64,000 nt of DNA from the NCBI GenBank assembly GCA_963663005.2, contig CAXXHH010000015.1:744001-808000 (forward strand). Reading direction: 5' to 3'. Every line of letters starts with the position of its first letter. Position 1 is the stretch's first letter. The stretch comes from CAINVV01 sp963663005 (lineage in GTDB: Bacteria; Bacteroidota; Bacteroidia; Bacteroidales; Prolixibacteraceae). The translations under genes were made by a program, and so were the position numbers. Of this stretch, positions 16,761 through 25,927 are shown piece after piece. The notes under the pieces are model-generated. The model made no database searches, was not told where the DNA came from, and worked only from the letters and a program-made list of their open reading frames with translations.

Positions 16761-18766
16761 CGAACTTTCGTGTACGCCTGCTGTTGCAACACAATTGCGG
16801 TCCTTGCAGGCAGATATAATTTCAGGTGGTGCGGTGAACCTAGTCCATTTTCAGGCAGTGAATAATAGGTCATCCGTTCATCAATCCGGTTAAAACCTCC
16901 AAAATTATGCGCATCAGTGTGCAATATAACTTTGAATTTCGCTGCATCACACTGGATGCCATAATCCTCAAATGACTTATTGGGATTGAAATTGAAGACG
17001 AAGAGAAAATCTTTCCGTTTCAATGCAAGTACCTGGTCGGGCATATTATCATGGACGCGCCATATTTCGGGAACTTCTAAAAGCCGCTCTTTTCTGAAAA
17101 GGTGGATCATCTCCCTGTCAAAATCGAGAAGCCAGTGAAACTTCAGTTCCGGATCCTCGGAGACACTCCATATTCTGCGAGCATGCTGATAAGACCAGTC
17201 GTTTCCCTCTCTTGGAAAATCGATCCATTCAGGGTGACCAAATTCATTCCCCATAAAATTCAGGTAAGCGCCACCTGCACAACCTATCGTGACCAGACGG
17301 ATCATCTTGTGCAAGGCAATTCCTCTGTCAACCGTCAGGTTAGGCTGATCCTTTCGCATACTGTAATACATCTCCTTATCAATCAGCCTGAAGATAACCG
17401 TTTTGTCACCTACCATCGCCTGATCATGGCTTTCAACATAACTTACCACCTTCTCCTCCGGACGATGTGTCGTTAGTTCGTGAAAAAGATGACCAACATT
17501 CCATTCCTGATCCTGCTGTTCTTTGATCAGTTTTATCCAGAGATCGGGAACCCCCATAGACATTCTGTAATCGAAGCCCAGTCCACCGCTGCTTAATGTC
17601 CCCGCCAATCCCGGCAATCCACTCATCTCCTCAGCAATAGAGAGTACGCGCGGATTAATCTCGTGTGCCAATTTGTTGGCAAGCATAAAATAGATAACCG
17701 CCTCATCATCCAGATTTGGCGTAAAATAATCTGCATAACAGGTAAAGGCTTTCCCGAGGCCGTGATCGAAGTAGAGCATGCTGGTTACCCCGTCGAAGCG
17801 GAAACCATCAAACTTGAATTCGGTTAACCAATATTTGATGTTGGATAATAGAAAATGAATTACCTCATTTTTGGAATAATTGAAACAGAAGGAATCCCAC
17901 GCAGGATGTTCTCCTCTTGCCCCTTCATGAAAAAACTGAGTGCGCGTCCCGTCATACAATCCAAGACCTTCGTTTACATTTTTTACAGCATGGGAATGCA
18001 CCAAATCCATGATGACAGCCATTCCCATCCCGTGAGCCTCATCAATCAGATGCTTTAACTCCTCCGGGGTGCCAAACCGGGAGGAAGGCGCAAAAAAGCT
18101 TGAAACATGGTACCCGAAACTTCCATAATACGGGTGCTCCGGTATAGCCATTAACTGGATCGTATTGTAACCAGCTGCTTTTATCCTCGGCAACATCTCG
18201 AAACGAAACTCGTTGTATGTGTGAACTCTGGGCTCCTCTCCTGCCATTCCGACGTGCGACTCATAAATAAGCGGCGCTTCATGCAGAGGAATAAATGGAT
18301 GCGAAAATTTGTATTTTTCTTTTGGTGCCCAGACTTGCGCATTGAAAATATGCGTTGAAGGATCCTGAACAACTCTTTTAGCCCATGCCGGAACTCTTTT
18401 CCCGCTGCCGCCCTGCCAGTGAAGGGAGAGCGCATAAAGGTCTCCGTGATGAATTACCGAAAGCGGAATTTCAAGCTCCCATGCCCCATTTCCAATGCTT
18501 TTGAGCTCAAAATCAGAATGATCAAGCCAATCATTGAAATTTCCGACCAGAAAAATCCTGGTAGCATTCGGTGCCCAATCGCGGAAAATCCAGTGATCCT
18601 CAGCTTTGAACAGGCCAAAATAGTCATGGCCGGAAGCGAATTCCTGCAAAGAGATATTCCCAAGCAATTCTTTTTCTTTTGATTGGTACTTCTCTGCCCA
18701 CCTTGCAAAATCCTTGGAGTACGGTTGAAGATAAGGATCCTGCTCAAATAACCGGGAAATCGCCAT
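16757..18766 (-). CDS. glgB: 1,4-alpha-glucan branching enzyme, GH13 (eukaryote-like GBE branch)
   Basis: The 669-residue enzyme has an N-terminal CBM48-like domain (WIFRDWAPNATRIFLVGNFNDW, residues ~59-80), then the GH13 barrel: DLVHSHAV (254-261), GFRFDGVTSM with nucleophile Asp325, IAEEMSG with acid/base Glu379 and ESHDQ with Asp448. YHVSSFFAPSSRFGTPEELK and FMGNEFGHPEWIDFPREGN are typical of the eukaryotic/Bacteroidota branching-enzyme type and not of the classic E. coli-like GlgB. It forms alpha-1,6 branches in glycogen. No glycogen synthase gene lies next to it. Confidence 0.93.
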   Translation of the reverse strand: MAISRLFEQDPYLQPYSKDFARWAEKYQSKEKELLGNISLQEFASGHDYFGLFKAEDHWIFRDWAPNATRIFLVGNFNDWLDHSDFELKSIGNGAWELEIPLSVIHHGDLYALSLHWQGGSGKRVPAWAKRVVQDPSTHIFNAQVWAPKEKYKFSHPFIPLHEAPLIYESHVGMAGEEPRVHTYNEFRFEMLPRIKAAGYNTIQLMAIPEHPYYGSFGYHVSSFFAPSSRFGTPEELKHLIDEAHGMGMAVIMDLVHSHAVKNVNEGLGLYDGTRTQFFHEGARGEHPAWDSFCFNYSKNEVIHFLLSNIKYWLTEFKFDGFRFDGVTSMLYFDHGLGKAFTCYADYFTPNLDDEAVIYFMLANKLAHEINPRVLSIAEEMSGLPGLAGTLSSGGLGFDYRMSMGVPDLWIKLIKEQQDQEWNVGHLFHELTTHRPEEKVVSYVESHDQAMVGDKTVIFRLIDKEMYYSMRKDQPNLTVDRGIALHKMIRLVTIGCAGGAYLNFMGNEFGHPEWIDFPREGNDWSYQHARRIWSVSEDPELKFHWLLDFDREMIHLFRKERLLEVPEIWRVHDNMPDQVLALKRKDFLFVFNFNPNKSFEDYGIQCDAAKFKVILHTDAHNFGGFNRIDERMTYYSLPENGLGSPHHLKLYLPARTAIVLQQQAYTKVR

Positions 18767-18811
18767 GTTATAAACCTTTAGTTTGGTTAAAGTTACGATA
18801 ATAAACGATGA

Positions 18812-19588
18812 CTAGCGTTTGGCATAGTATTTTTCAATTCCATCAGCAACTATTTTTCTGAGCTCTTCGGGGGTATCGATGCCTACAGTGGCATGATCCG
18901 TGAGTTCAGTTTTAATCTTGTAGCCATTCTCCAACCAACGAAGTTGCTCAAGTGATTCTGCCTTTTCGAGGACTCCTTCAGGCAATTTACTGAGCTTCAT
19001 CAGAATATCTGTACGATACGCATAAATCCCTACATGACAAAAATAGTTGAACTTCTTCATCCAGTCAGACTGTTCTGATTTAAAGATCATTGGAATTGGC
19101 AATCTGCTAAAAAATATGGCATTACCATGAATGTCGAGGGCAACTTTTGCCTCTGCCGGATTAAGCAGTACTTCCATTTCATGAATCTGCTGAATCAAAG
19201 TTGCGATCTCCGTCCCAGGATTTTCCACAAATGGTTTTTGAAGAATCGTTATCTGTTCGGGCTGTATAAACGGTTCGTCACCCTGTACATTTAGAACTAC
19301 ATCAAATTGAATTCCAGTCGAAGCACTGATCTTCATAACCGCTTCGGCACACCGGTCTGTTCCGCTTCTATGGTCCACGGAGGTCATTACAACATTGCCA
19401 CCGAAAGCCCGGACAGCATCAGCAATGCGCTCATCGTCCGTCGCAACCCAGGCGTTATCCACAGCTTGAGTAACCTGCTCATACACTCTCTGAATCATTG
19501 GTTTGCCGGCAATATCAGCAAGCGGTTTCCCGGGAAACCTGGAAGAACCATATCGGGATGGAATAATTGCAATAAACTTTGGTGTCAT
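18812..19588 (-). CDS. kdsB: 3-deoxy-manno-octulosonate cytidylyltransferase (CMP-KDO synthetase)
   Basis: The 258-residue protein carries the nucleotidyltransferase signature PSRYGSSRFPGKPLADIAGKP at the N terminus, DERIADAVRAFGG, VLNVQGDEPFIQPEQI and the late KAESLEQLRWLENGYKI of KdsB. It activates KDO with CTP for lipid A core assembly in the cytoplasm. Length and motifs are fully normal. It stands 45 bases upstream of glgB on the same strand, but no functional link is evident. Confidence 0.95.
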   Translation of the reverse strand: MTPKFIAIIPSRYGSSRFPGKPLADIAGKPMIQRVYEQVTQAVDNAWVATDDERIADAVRAFGGNVVMTSVDHRSGTDRCAEAVMKISASTGIQFDVVLNVQGDEPFIQPEQITILQKPFVENPGTEIATLIQQIHEMEVLLNPAEAKVALDIHGNAIFFSRLPIPMIFKSEQSDWMKKFNYFCHVGIYAYRTDILMKLSKLPEGVLEKAESLEQLRWLENGYKIKTELTDHATVGIDTPEELRKIVADGIEKYYAKR

Positions 19589-19952
19589 AGTATTGAATTT
19601 TGTGCTTTCTATCTACAAAAATAGCATTTGAAACGAGCATTGGCAAAGCCCACAAAAGGCGATGAAAATATATCTGCGAGTTCCATGAGTACTTGCTAAT
19701 ATTCAATAGTTTAACAAATATATTTACGAGTGAAAGGAAAACCATCAGAATTGGGAAATGTGAAAATATGAAAATGTGAAAATTGGCCCAAATCTTCCCT
19801 GCCGATTAATCTAAAATCTAAAAACCAAAATCCAAAATTTAGTACTGTTTCCAACATAAGCTCCGACCCTTCAATCGTCATCATTCAGCTTCCGTTGTCG
19901 AATATTCGTAGATTAATACTAAATTTGTAACTTCAAAAGTGAGAGTGAGTGC
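19589..19952. other. Intergenic region between kdsB and the sigma-54 activator gene
   Basis: This 364-base divergent gap holds AT-rich degenerate repeats (AATCTAAAATCTAAAAACC with AAAATCCAAAATTTA near 19807-19841) resembling those near 47.3 kb, and at its right end a promoter-like TTG (19895-19897), 22 bases, TAAATTTG (19920-19927) pointing at the activator gene. No further gene is seen. Confidence 0.5.
19895..19927 (+). promoter_or_regulatory. Probable promoter of the sigma-54 activator/lptE/secG operon
   Basis: TTG at 19895-19897 and TAAATTTG at 19920-19927 match the Bacteroidota -33/-7 elements with a 22-base spacer. The start codon follows 25 bases downstream. Confidence 0.5.
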
Positions 19953-21191
19953 ATGGATATACAAGAGATTAAACAACGTTTCAGCATCATTGGGAATGCT
20001 CCCGGATTGAACCGGGCCATTGAAGTAGCTCTTCAGGTGGCGCCGACTGATCTCTCCGTACTGATAAGCGGTGAGAGTGGCGTGGGCAAAGAGTCGTTCC
20101 CGCAAATTATCCATCATTATTCTCATCGCAAGCACGGCAAATATATTGCCATCAACTGCGGTGCAATTCCCGAAGGTACGATTGACTCAGAACTTTTTGG
20201 TCACGAAAAAGGCTCATTCACAGGAGCACTCAATGATAGGAAAGGCTATTTTGAGGTAACCGACGGAGGCACTCTGTTCCTGGATGAAATCGGCGAACTT
20301 CCTGTTTCCACGCAGGTCAGACTTTTGAGGGTGCTCGAGACAGGCGAATTTATTCGTGTTGGCTCTTCATTGGTTCAAAAAACAAACGTTCGGGTAATCG
20401 CAGCAACAAATTTCGATCTTACACATGCCATCCGGGAGGGAAAATTCAGAGAAGATCTGTATTACAGACTTAATACGGTTCCAATCAAGGTATTGCCTTT
20501 GCGGGAAAGAGGTACGGACGTACTGCTGCTCTTTCGCAAGTTCGCCACCGATTTTGCCGAAAAATACAAAATGCCTTCCATCCGCCTGAACGAGGATGCC
20601 CAGAAAATATTTATCGGATATCGCTGGCCCGGAAATGTCAGGCAGCTGAAAAATATAACGGAACAAATATCAATCATCGAAACCGACAGAGACATAACAG
20701 CGGAAAAGCTGGTTCACTATATTCCTACAGAGGAGTTTGGCCTGCTGCCCGCCCTCTACAGCAAGGAGTCAGATGCCCGGGCATTTGAAAATGAACGCAC
20801 GATGATGCTCAATGCATTGATCGGACTGAAAAAAGAATTGGATGACCTGAAAGAAAAGTTCAATCAGTTGGGTAAAATTGCTCCCGCTGCTGTTCACGGT
20901 GATGACTCCGGAGAGGGATTTATGCAACTATACCAGGATGGCAAAAATACGATCGATCAGGAAGAGACTCTTTTTAGTCAAGGCTACATAAAACCCAATG
21001 GAAGAGCGCATATCCAGGATACTGAAGAGTTTGTGGAAGAGTCTCTGTCCATCGAAGAAAAAGAGATGGAACTTATCCTGAAAGCGCTGGAAAGACATAG
21101 CGGAAAACGCAAACTGGCTGCCGAAGAGTTGGGAATTTCAGAGCGGACTCTTTACCGGAAAATAAAAGAATACAACATTACTCACAAATGA
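19953..21191 (+). CDS. Sigma-54-interacting AAA+ transcriptional activator without receiver domain
   Basis: The 412-residue protein starts almost directly with the AAA+ domain: Walker A GESGVGKES (40-48), the sigma-54 contact loop GSFTGA (87-92, a variant of GAFTGA), Walker B LFLDEI (108-113) and REDLYYRL (166-173). The C-terminal Fis-type HTH (RHSGKRKLAAEELGISERTL) is preceded by an acidic linker. No N-terminal receiver or PAS domain is present, so activity must be set by expression or partners. It overlaps lptE by four bases and begins the envelope operon lptE/TPR/secG, an arrangement common in Bacteroidota. Confidence 0.92.
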   Translation: MDIQEIKQRFSIIGNAPGLNRAIEVALQVAPTDLSVLISGESGVGKESFPQIIHHYSHRKHGKYIAINCGAIPEGTIDSELFGHEKGSFTGALNDRKGYFEVTDGGTLFLDEIGELPVSTQVRLLRVLETGEFIRVGSSLVQKTNVRVIAATNFDLTHAIREGKFREDLYYRLNTVPIKVLPLRERGTDVLLLFRKFATDFAEKYKMPSIRLNEDAQKIFIGYRWPGNVRQLKNITEQISIIETDRDITAEKLVHYIPTEEFGLLPALYSKESDARAFENERTMMLNALIGLKKELDDLKEKFNQLGKIAPAAVHGDDSGEGFMQLYQDGKNTIDQEETLFSQGYIKPNGRAHIQDTEEFVEESLSIEEKEMELILKALERHSGKRKLAAEELGISERTLYRKIKEYNITHK

Positions 21192-21724
21192 AAAATCGTT
21201 GGCCCTTCGTACAAATTCAGATTTTGCTGATGATATTTATCCTGACCTTCACAGCGGGATGTAAAGTCACGTATAAACTGAGCGGAGCCTCAATCTCGCC
21301 AGATGTCAAAACTGTATTTATCGAATATTTCAGGAATCGGTCTAAAGTGATCAATCCAACTTTAAGTCAGTTTTTCTCTGAGGCCATGAAAGACAAGTTC
21401 GTCAATGAAACCGGACTTAGCCTTCGAACCGACCAGGGAGATCTCGAATTTTCCGGCGAAATAACCGGCTACGATGTTCGTCCGCTTTCTGTTCAAAAGA
21501 GTGAGACAGGACGCGATTATGCTTCGATGAACAGATTGACAATTACAGTGAAAGTAATTTTTGTGAATAACAAAGACCACGATCAGGACTTCAACACTTC
21601 GTTCTCCGCCTATTTCGACTGGGATAGTTCCAAGACGATAAATCAGGTAGAAAATGAAGCGGTCAAAGTCATTACAGAACAGTTGGTTGAAGATATTTTT
21701 AACAAATCTGTTGCCAATTGGTAG
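21188..21724 (+). CDS. lptE: LPS-assembly lipoprotein LptE
   Basis: The 178-residue protein has a lipoprotein signal (LTFTAGC) followed by KVTYKLSGASISPDVKTVFI and the LptE-like pattern of beta strands with NPTLSQFFSEAMKDKFVNET and the GEITGYDVRP turn. LptE plugs the LptD barrel and delivers LPS to the outer leaflet. The ATG overlaps the stop of the sigma-54 activator (ATGA), indicating coupling. This Bacteroidota version diverges strongly from the proteobacterial one, but synteny with secG supports the name. Confidence 0.85.
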   Translation: MKNRWPFVQIQILLMIFILTFTAGCKVTYKLSGASISPDVKTVFIEYFRNRSKVINPTLSQFFSEAMKDKFVNETGLSLRTDQGDLEFSGEITGYDVRPLSVQKSETGRDYASMNRLTITVKVIFVNNKDHDQDFNTSFSAYFDWDSSKTINQVENEAVKVITEQLVEDIFNKSVANW

Positions 21725-21756
21725 AGATAAACAACAAATCATTTGAAAAGTCTTTT

Positions 21757-22542
21757 ATGTCAATAACAAGAGATCAATTGATTCAGTATATCGAAAAGCC
21801 TGGTCTGCTTAAAGAACAGACTATTGGTGAGCTAAAGGAGATCGTTGAGGAGTTCCCCTATTTTCAGTCAGCCCAGCTTCTTTATACCTATAATTTGTTT
21901 TCTCAGGCGAACTTTCGTTACGCCGGGTACCTCAAAACCTGCTCAATCTACGCGACGGACCGATCAGTACTTTACCAACTTTTTCAACCGGCGCCGCTGG
22001 TAGCAAAGAGCGTTGATCAGTCTGCTCCGAGTGATCAAATTGATCCAGGCACGTCGATGCTTTTTGAATTAGCTGAAGAAAACCAGGTTACGGAAGCAGA
22101 ATTTCCTCAAATCGCAACCTCACTGCCATCCGAATCGGCATCAGATAGCTTCGATCTTTTAAGTTTCGATCAAACGGAGCCTTACTATCAGTTGGAAGAG
22201 ATGTCACTAATTACAGATGATGCTGATTCCCAAGTTCAACAAGTTGCAGATGGTTCTAAAACAGCAGAAAAAATTGATTTGATTGAACAATTCATCAAAA
22301 TAAATCCCTCGATTCAACCGAGGAAGGAAATTATTCCCTCAAAAGAAGAGCTATCCGCATTGAAAGATGATCTTGAAAATGAAAATGACGAATTTATAAC
22401 GGAAACATTATCAAGAATTTACCTTAAACAAGGCCATTATCAAAAAGCTATTGACTCTTTTAATCGGTTAAGTTTGAAATTTCCGGAAAAAAGTGTTTAT
22501 TTTGCCCAGCAAATTAAAGAGATAAAAAAATTACTTAATTAA
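21757..22542 (+). CDS. TPR-like hypothetical protein between lptE and secG
   Basis: The start chosen is the ATG at 21757 (MSITRDQLIQYIEKP), which gives 261 residues; an in-frame ATG at 21718 would overlap lptE and is less likely. The N-terminal third is helical and repeat-like (EEFPYFQSAQLLYTYNLFSQ, FRYAGYLKTCSIYATDR). A long acidic, low-complexity linker follows, and the C terminus has one clear TPR-like helix pair (TLSRIYLKQGHYQKAIDSFN, LSLKFPEKSVYFAQQI). No catalytic motif is visible. Conserved synteny with lptE and secG suggests an envelope-related role. Function unknown. Confidence 0.75.
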   Translation: MSITRDQLIQYIEKPGLLKEQTIGELKEIVEEFPYFQSAQLLYTYNLFSQANFRYAGYLKTCSIYATDRSVLYQLFQPAPLVAKSVDQSAPSDQIDPGTSMLFELAEENQVTEAEFPQIATSLPSESASDSFDLLSFDQTEPYYQLEEMSLITDDADSQVQQVADGSKTAEKIDLIEQFIKINPSIQPRKEIIPSKEELSALKDDLENENDEFITETLSRIYLKQGHYQKAIDSFNRLSLKFPEKSVYFAQQIKEIKKLLN

Positions 22543-22548
22543 TACAAG

Positions 22549-22893
22549 ATGTACGCATTTATAAGTATCCTGATTTTCATCGTTTGTTTTTTGATCGTCC
22601 TGCTTGTTTTAGTGCAAAACTCAAAAGGCGGCGGATTAGCGTCCTCATTTTCAAGCTCTAACCAAGTTATGGGTGTACGTAAAACTACCGATTTCCTCGA
22701 AAAAGGGACTTGGATTCTGGCTACTGCGTTAGTTGTTCTTTGCATTAGTTCAACAGCCTTCTTACCACGTCAGGGTGTTCAGGCAAAGTCAGCTATCGAA
22801 CAACAGATTCAAGGTGTTCAGGATCCATCAGCTCTGCCTACATTTCCTCAGTCGGTTCCACAAAAAAGCACCGATACTTCAAAAACGAAATAA
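22549..22893 (+). CDS. secG: Preprotein translocase subunit SecG
   Basis: The 114-residue protein has two transmembrane helices (FISILIFIVCFLIVLLVLV and TWILATALVVLCISSTAF) separated by the conserved cytoplasmic loop QNSKGGGLASSFSSSNQVMG, diagnostic of SecG. The extra C-terminal tail of ~35 polar residues is usual in Bacteroidota. It ends the operon that starts at 19953 and is followed at once by a strong terminator. Confidence 0.94.
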   Translation: MYAFISILIFIVCFLIVLLVLVQNSKGGGLASSFSSSNQVMGVRKTTDFLEKGTWILATALVVLCISSTAFLPRQGVQAKSAIEQQIQGVQDPSALPTFPQSVPQKSTDTSKTK

Positions 22894-22917
22894 TCGTTCC
22901 GGTTACGAAATACATAC

Positions 22918-22950
22918 AAGCCACTGTCTTCAAAGCAGTGGCTTTTTTTT
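22918..22950 (+). terminator. Rho-independent terminator after secG
   Basis: AAGCCACTG (22918-22926) pairs with CAGTGGCTT (22936-22944) around a nine-base loop, followed by a run of T to 22950. Confidence 0.9.
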
Positions 22951-23328
22951 GATTAAAAAAGAATTTGGATTGCCGATTTTGGATGCCCTTCCAGCCTAAT
23001 CAGGAGTTGACGATATCAGTCATAGAACGAAGTCTTGTACGGCTTTATGACTACTGACAGGGCATAGAAACAAAGGCTCAGATCAGTATTCTAAAATCAA
23101 AAATTGATTCAATGTCATCTTGACAGTAAAAACTGACAAATTCATTTTTTTGCATTCTATTGTAAATCTGATATTTATAAAACACAATAATACTCAACTC
23201 TGTCTTTGGTTGCTATTTTGTCCGAAAAAGCATTCCCAAATGCTGGCTCAACAATTTGGCACAAATTCTGATAGGGTGAAGTATAAAAATTATCATTCAT
23301 TTCTAATTATTAAATAAATTTTTAAAAA
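22951..23328. other. Intergenic leader region upstream of groES
   Basis: This 378-base AT-rich stretch holds no convincing gene. I looked for a CIRCE element (TTAGCACTC-N9-GAGTGCTAA) and found none, so HrcA control is not supported. A clear -33/-7 pair could not be chosen. Pieces at 22966-22990 and 23086-23110 resemble the degenerate AATC/AAAAT repeats seen near 19.8 and 47.3 kb. Confidence 0.4.
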
Positions 23329-23607
23329 ATGGCAGAACTTAAAGGTAAAATCCTTGCTGGCAAAGTGTTGATTGAGCCGCAGGAAGCAGAGAAAAAAACA
23401 GCTGGTGGTATCATTATTCCGGATTCAGCAAAGGAAAAACCACTATCCGGTAAAGTGGTTCTTGTTGGAAGCGCAAAAAAAGATGAAGTCATGGAAGTTA
23501 AAGTTGGTGATTTGGTTTTCTTTGGAAAATACGCCGGTACCGAGCTTGCCATCGATGGAAAAGATTACTTGCTTGTGAATCAGACCGATGTTCTTTTCAT
23601 CGCTTAA
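23329..23607 (+). CDS. groES: Co-chaperonin GroES
   Basis: The 92-residue protein has the GroES beta-barrel with the mobile loop EAEKKTAGGIIIPDSAKEKP and the roof/base strands GKVVLVGSAKK and LVFFGKYAGTEL. It caps the GroEL ring. The stop is 34 bases before groEL, so both are one transcript. Confidence 0.97.
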   Translation: MAELKGKILAGKVLIEPQEAEKKTAGGIIIPDSAKEKPLSGKVVLVGSAKKDEVMEVKVGDLVFFGKYAGTELAIDGKDYLLVNQTDVLFIA

Positions 23608-23641
23608 TTAACTTATTGTCAATTAATAAAATTTATTCAAA

Positions 23642-25276
23642 ATGGCTAAAGAAATAAAATTTAATATTGAGGCTCGCGAGCTTCTGAAAAAAGGTGTCGA
23701 TCAACTGGCCGACGCAGTAAAAGTAACTTTGGGTCCTAAAGGTCGCAATGTAATTATCGAGAAGAAATTTGGCGCGCCATTGGTAACAAAAGACGGTGTA
23801 ACTGTCGCAAAAGAGATTGATCTTGCTGATCCTTATGCAAATATCGGTGCTCATCTGGTTAAAGAAGTTGCTTCAAAAACTGGCGACGATGCAGGAGACG
23901 GAACAACCACCGCAACTGTATTAGCTCAGTCAATTATCACAGTAGGCTTGAAGAACGTAACTGCCGGAGCCAACCCAATGGATCTGAAGCGCGGTATCGA
24001 CAAAGCAGTGCTCAAAGTGGTTGCTCACATCAAATCACAGGCTATTAATGTAGGTAGTGATTATGATAAAATTGAGCAGGTTGCCCGTGTTTCAGCCAAC
24101 AACGACGCTGAAATCGGCAAATTGATTGCTGAAGCCATGCAAAAAGTTAACAAAGAAGGCGTTATCACAGTTGAAGAAGCCAAAGGAACCGACACTTACG
24201 TGGAAGTTGTTGAAGGTATGCAATTCGACCGTGGATATATTTCTCCCTATTTTGTGACTGACACAGAAAAGATGTCTACAGAAATGGATCATCCATTCGT
24301 TCTGATCCACGACAAGAAAATCGGTTCAATGAAAGAATTGGTTCCTGTTTTGGAAGCTACTCACCAGGCTGGTCGCCCATTAATGATCATTGCCGAAGAC
24401 ATCGAAGGTGAAGCATTGGCAACTTTGGTTGTTAACCGCCTACGTGCCGGACTGAAAGTTTGTGCTGTTAAGGCTCCTGGATTCGGCGATCGTCGCAAAG
24501 AAATGCTGGAAGACCTTGCTATCCTGACAGGTGGTACTGTTATTACAGAAGAAAAGGGAATGAAACTGGAAGATACTACCCTCGAAATGCTCGGTCGTGC
24601 AGAAAAAGTAACTGTCGACAAAGAGAAAACTACAATTGTAAACGGATCAGGTGATTCAGCACTTATCGCAGCACGTGTAGGTCAGATCAAAAAGCAAATC
24701 GAAACCACAACCTCCGATTACGATCGCGAAAAACTACAGGAACGTCTTGCTAAATTATCAGGCGGAGTTGCTGTTCTATACGTAGGCGCCCCATCTGAAA
24801 TCGAAATGAAAGAGAAAAAAGCTCGTGTAGACGACGCTTTAAATGCAACTCGCGCAGCTATTGAGGAAGGTATTGTTCCCGGTGGTGGTGTTGCTCTCCT
24901 TCGCGCTATCGATTCTTTAGAAGGCCTTGAAGGTGACAACGATGACGAAACAACCGGAATATTGATCATCAAACGTGCTATTGAAGAGCCAATGCGTCAG
25001 ATTGTTTCTAACGCTGGTGTTGAAGGCGCTGTTATCGTTCAGAAAGTTAAAGAAGGCAAAGGCGATTATGGCTACAACGCACGCCTGGATGTTTTCCAAA
25101 ATCTCTACGAATCAGGAGTAATTGATCCTGCCAAAGTAACGCGCGTTGCATTGGAAAATGCCGCTTCTATCGCCGGAATGTTCTTGACAACAGAATGTGT
25201 TTTGGTCGAAGAAAAAGAAGAAAAAGCTGCTATGCCACCACAAGGAATGGGTGGAGGTATGGGTGGAATGATGTAA
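23642..25276 (+). CDS. groEL: Chaperonin GroEL
   Basis: The 544-residue protein matches GroEL throughout: LKKGVDQLADAVKVTLGPKG, DGVTVAKEI, GDGTTTATVLAQ with the ATP-binding Asp/Thr residues, the apical-domain segment and the Gly-Met-rich tail (GMGGGMGGMM). Length is normal and no residue looks odd. Codon use is clearly that of a highly expressed gene, with frequent GGT, CGT and GCT. It folds cytosolic proteins with GroES. Confidence 0.98.
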   Translation: MAKEIKFNIEARELLKKGVDQLADAVKVTLGPKGRNVIIEKKFGAPLVTKDGVTVAKEIDLADPYANIGAHLVKEVASKTGDDAGDGTTTATVLAQSIITVGLKNVTAGANPMDLKRGIDKAVLKVVAHIKSQAINVGSDYDKIEQVARVSANNDAEIGKLIAEAMQKVNKEGVITVEEAKGTDTYVEVVEGMQFDRGYISPYFVTDTEKMSTEMDHPFVLIHDKKIGSMKELVPVLEATHQAGRPLMIIAEDIEGEALATLVVNRLRAGLKVCAVKAPGFGDRRKEMLEDLAILTGGTVITEEKGMKLEDTTLEMLGRAEKVTVDKEKTTIVNGSGDSALIAARVGQIKKQIETTTSDYDREKLQERLAKLSGGVAVLYVGAPSEIEMKEKKARVDDALNATRAAIEEGIVPGGGVALLRAIDSLEGLEGDNDDETTGILIIKRAIEEPMRQIVSNAGVEGAVIVQKVKEGKGDYGYNARLDVFQNLYESGVIDPAKVTRVALENAASIAGMFLTTECVLVEEKEEKAAMPPQGMGGGMGGMM

Positions 25277-25321
25277 GATACTCATCATTATCATATATAT
25301 AGGTCGTCAAGACCAAATTCA

Positions 25322-25355
25322 AAAAGCCGTCGGTAATTCGACGGCTTTTGTTATT
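25322..25355 (+). terminator. Rho-independent terminator after groEL
   Basis: AAAAGCCGTCG (25322-25332) pairs perfectly with CGACGGCTTTT (25339-25349) around a six-base loop. The following TTATTTTTG (25351-25359) may double as the -7 element of mntP, whose ATG is at 25367. Confidence 0.88.
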
Positions 25356-25366
25356 TTTGCGCACTT

Positions 25367-25927
25367 ATGGATCTACTAACAGTATTCGTATTAGCCGTCG
25401 GGCTTTCAATGGACTCTTTCGCCGTGGCAATTAGCTGCGGACTGGCGGAGCAAAAAGTTACTTTTGGCCATGCCGTTAAAATATCTCTTGCCTTCGCCTT
25501 CTTCCAGGGCGTATTCCCGTTAATAGGCTGGCTAATGGGTACAGAACTGAAAGTTTTTGTGGAGAGCCTGGATCATTTCATAGCCTTTACTCTTCTAACC
25601 TATCTCGGTGTAAAAATGATATACGAAAGTCTGAAGAAAAGCCGCGATGAAAAGGTATCTGACATATATTCGTTCCGCCACATCGTGACTCTTTCGATCG
25701 CAACCAGCATAGATGCCCTGGTCGTTGGATTCAGTTATGCCATGGCCGAAACCGGTAAAATATTCGGAGGCGTACTTATAATTGGCTCGGTCACATTTTT
25801 CTTCTCAATGCTCGGAATTCGAATCGGGAAAGATGTAGGAGACAAGTTTGGACCAAAGGTAGAATTCCTTGGCGGGGTAATCCTTTTTGGCATCGGATTA
25901 AAAATTCTTCTTGAGCACTTGGGATAA
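25367..25927 (+). CDS. mntP: Manganese efflux pump MntP
   Basis: The 186-residue protein has six hydrophobic helices in two symmetrical halves, each with the conserved Asp-containing motif: VGLSMDSFAVAISCG (helix 1) and SIATSIDALVVGFSYA (helix 4). GGVILFGIGLKILLEH closes the last helix. This is the MntP/DUF204 family, which exports Mn2+. No room exists for a yybP-ykoY manganese riboswitch between the groEL terminator and the start codon. Confidence 0.93.
   Translation: MDLLTVFVLAVGLSMDSFAVAISCGLAEQKVTFGHAVKISLAFAFFQGVFPLIGWLMGTELKVFVESLDHFIAFTLLTYLGVKMIYESLKKSRDEKVSDIYSFRHIVTLSIATSIDALVVGFSYAMAETGKIFGGVLIIGSVTFFFSMLGIRIGKDVGDKFGPKVEFLGGVILFGIGLKILLEHLG

Noticed and set aside
22951..23328. 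CIRCE/HrcA element expected before groES
   Set aside because: No TTAGCACTC/GAGTGCTAA inverted repeat could be found.
23642..25276. Several minus-strand frames inside groEL
   Set aside because: Long open antisense frames are a by-product of groEL codon bias, with serine-rich, non-protein-like content.
25350..25366. Manganese (yybP-ykoY) riboswitch before mntP
   Set aside because: Only 17 bases separate the groEL terminator from the start codon.
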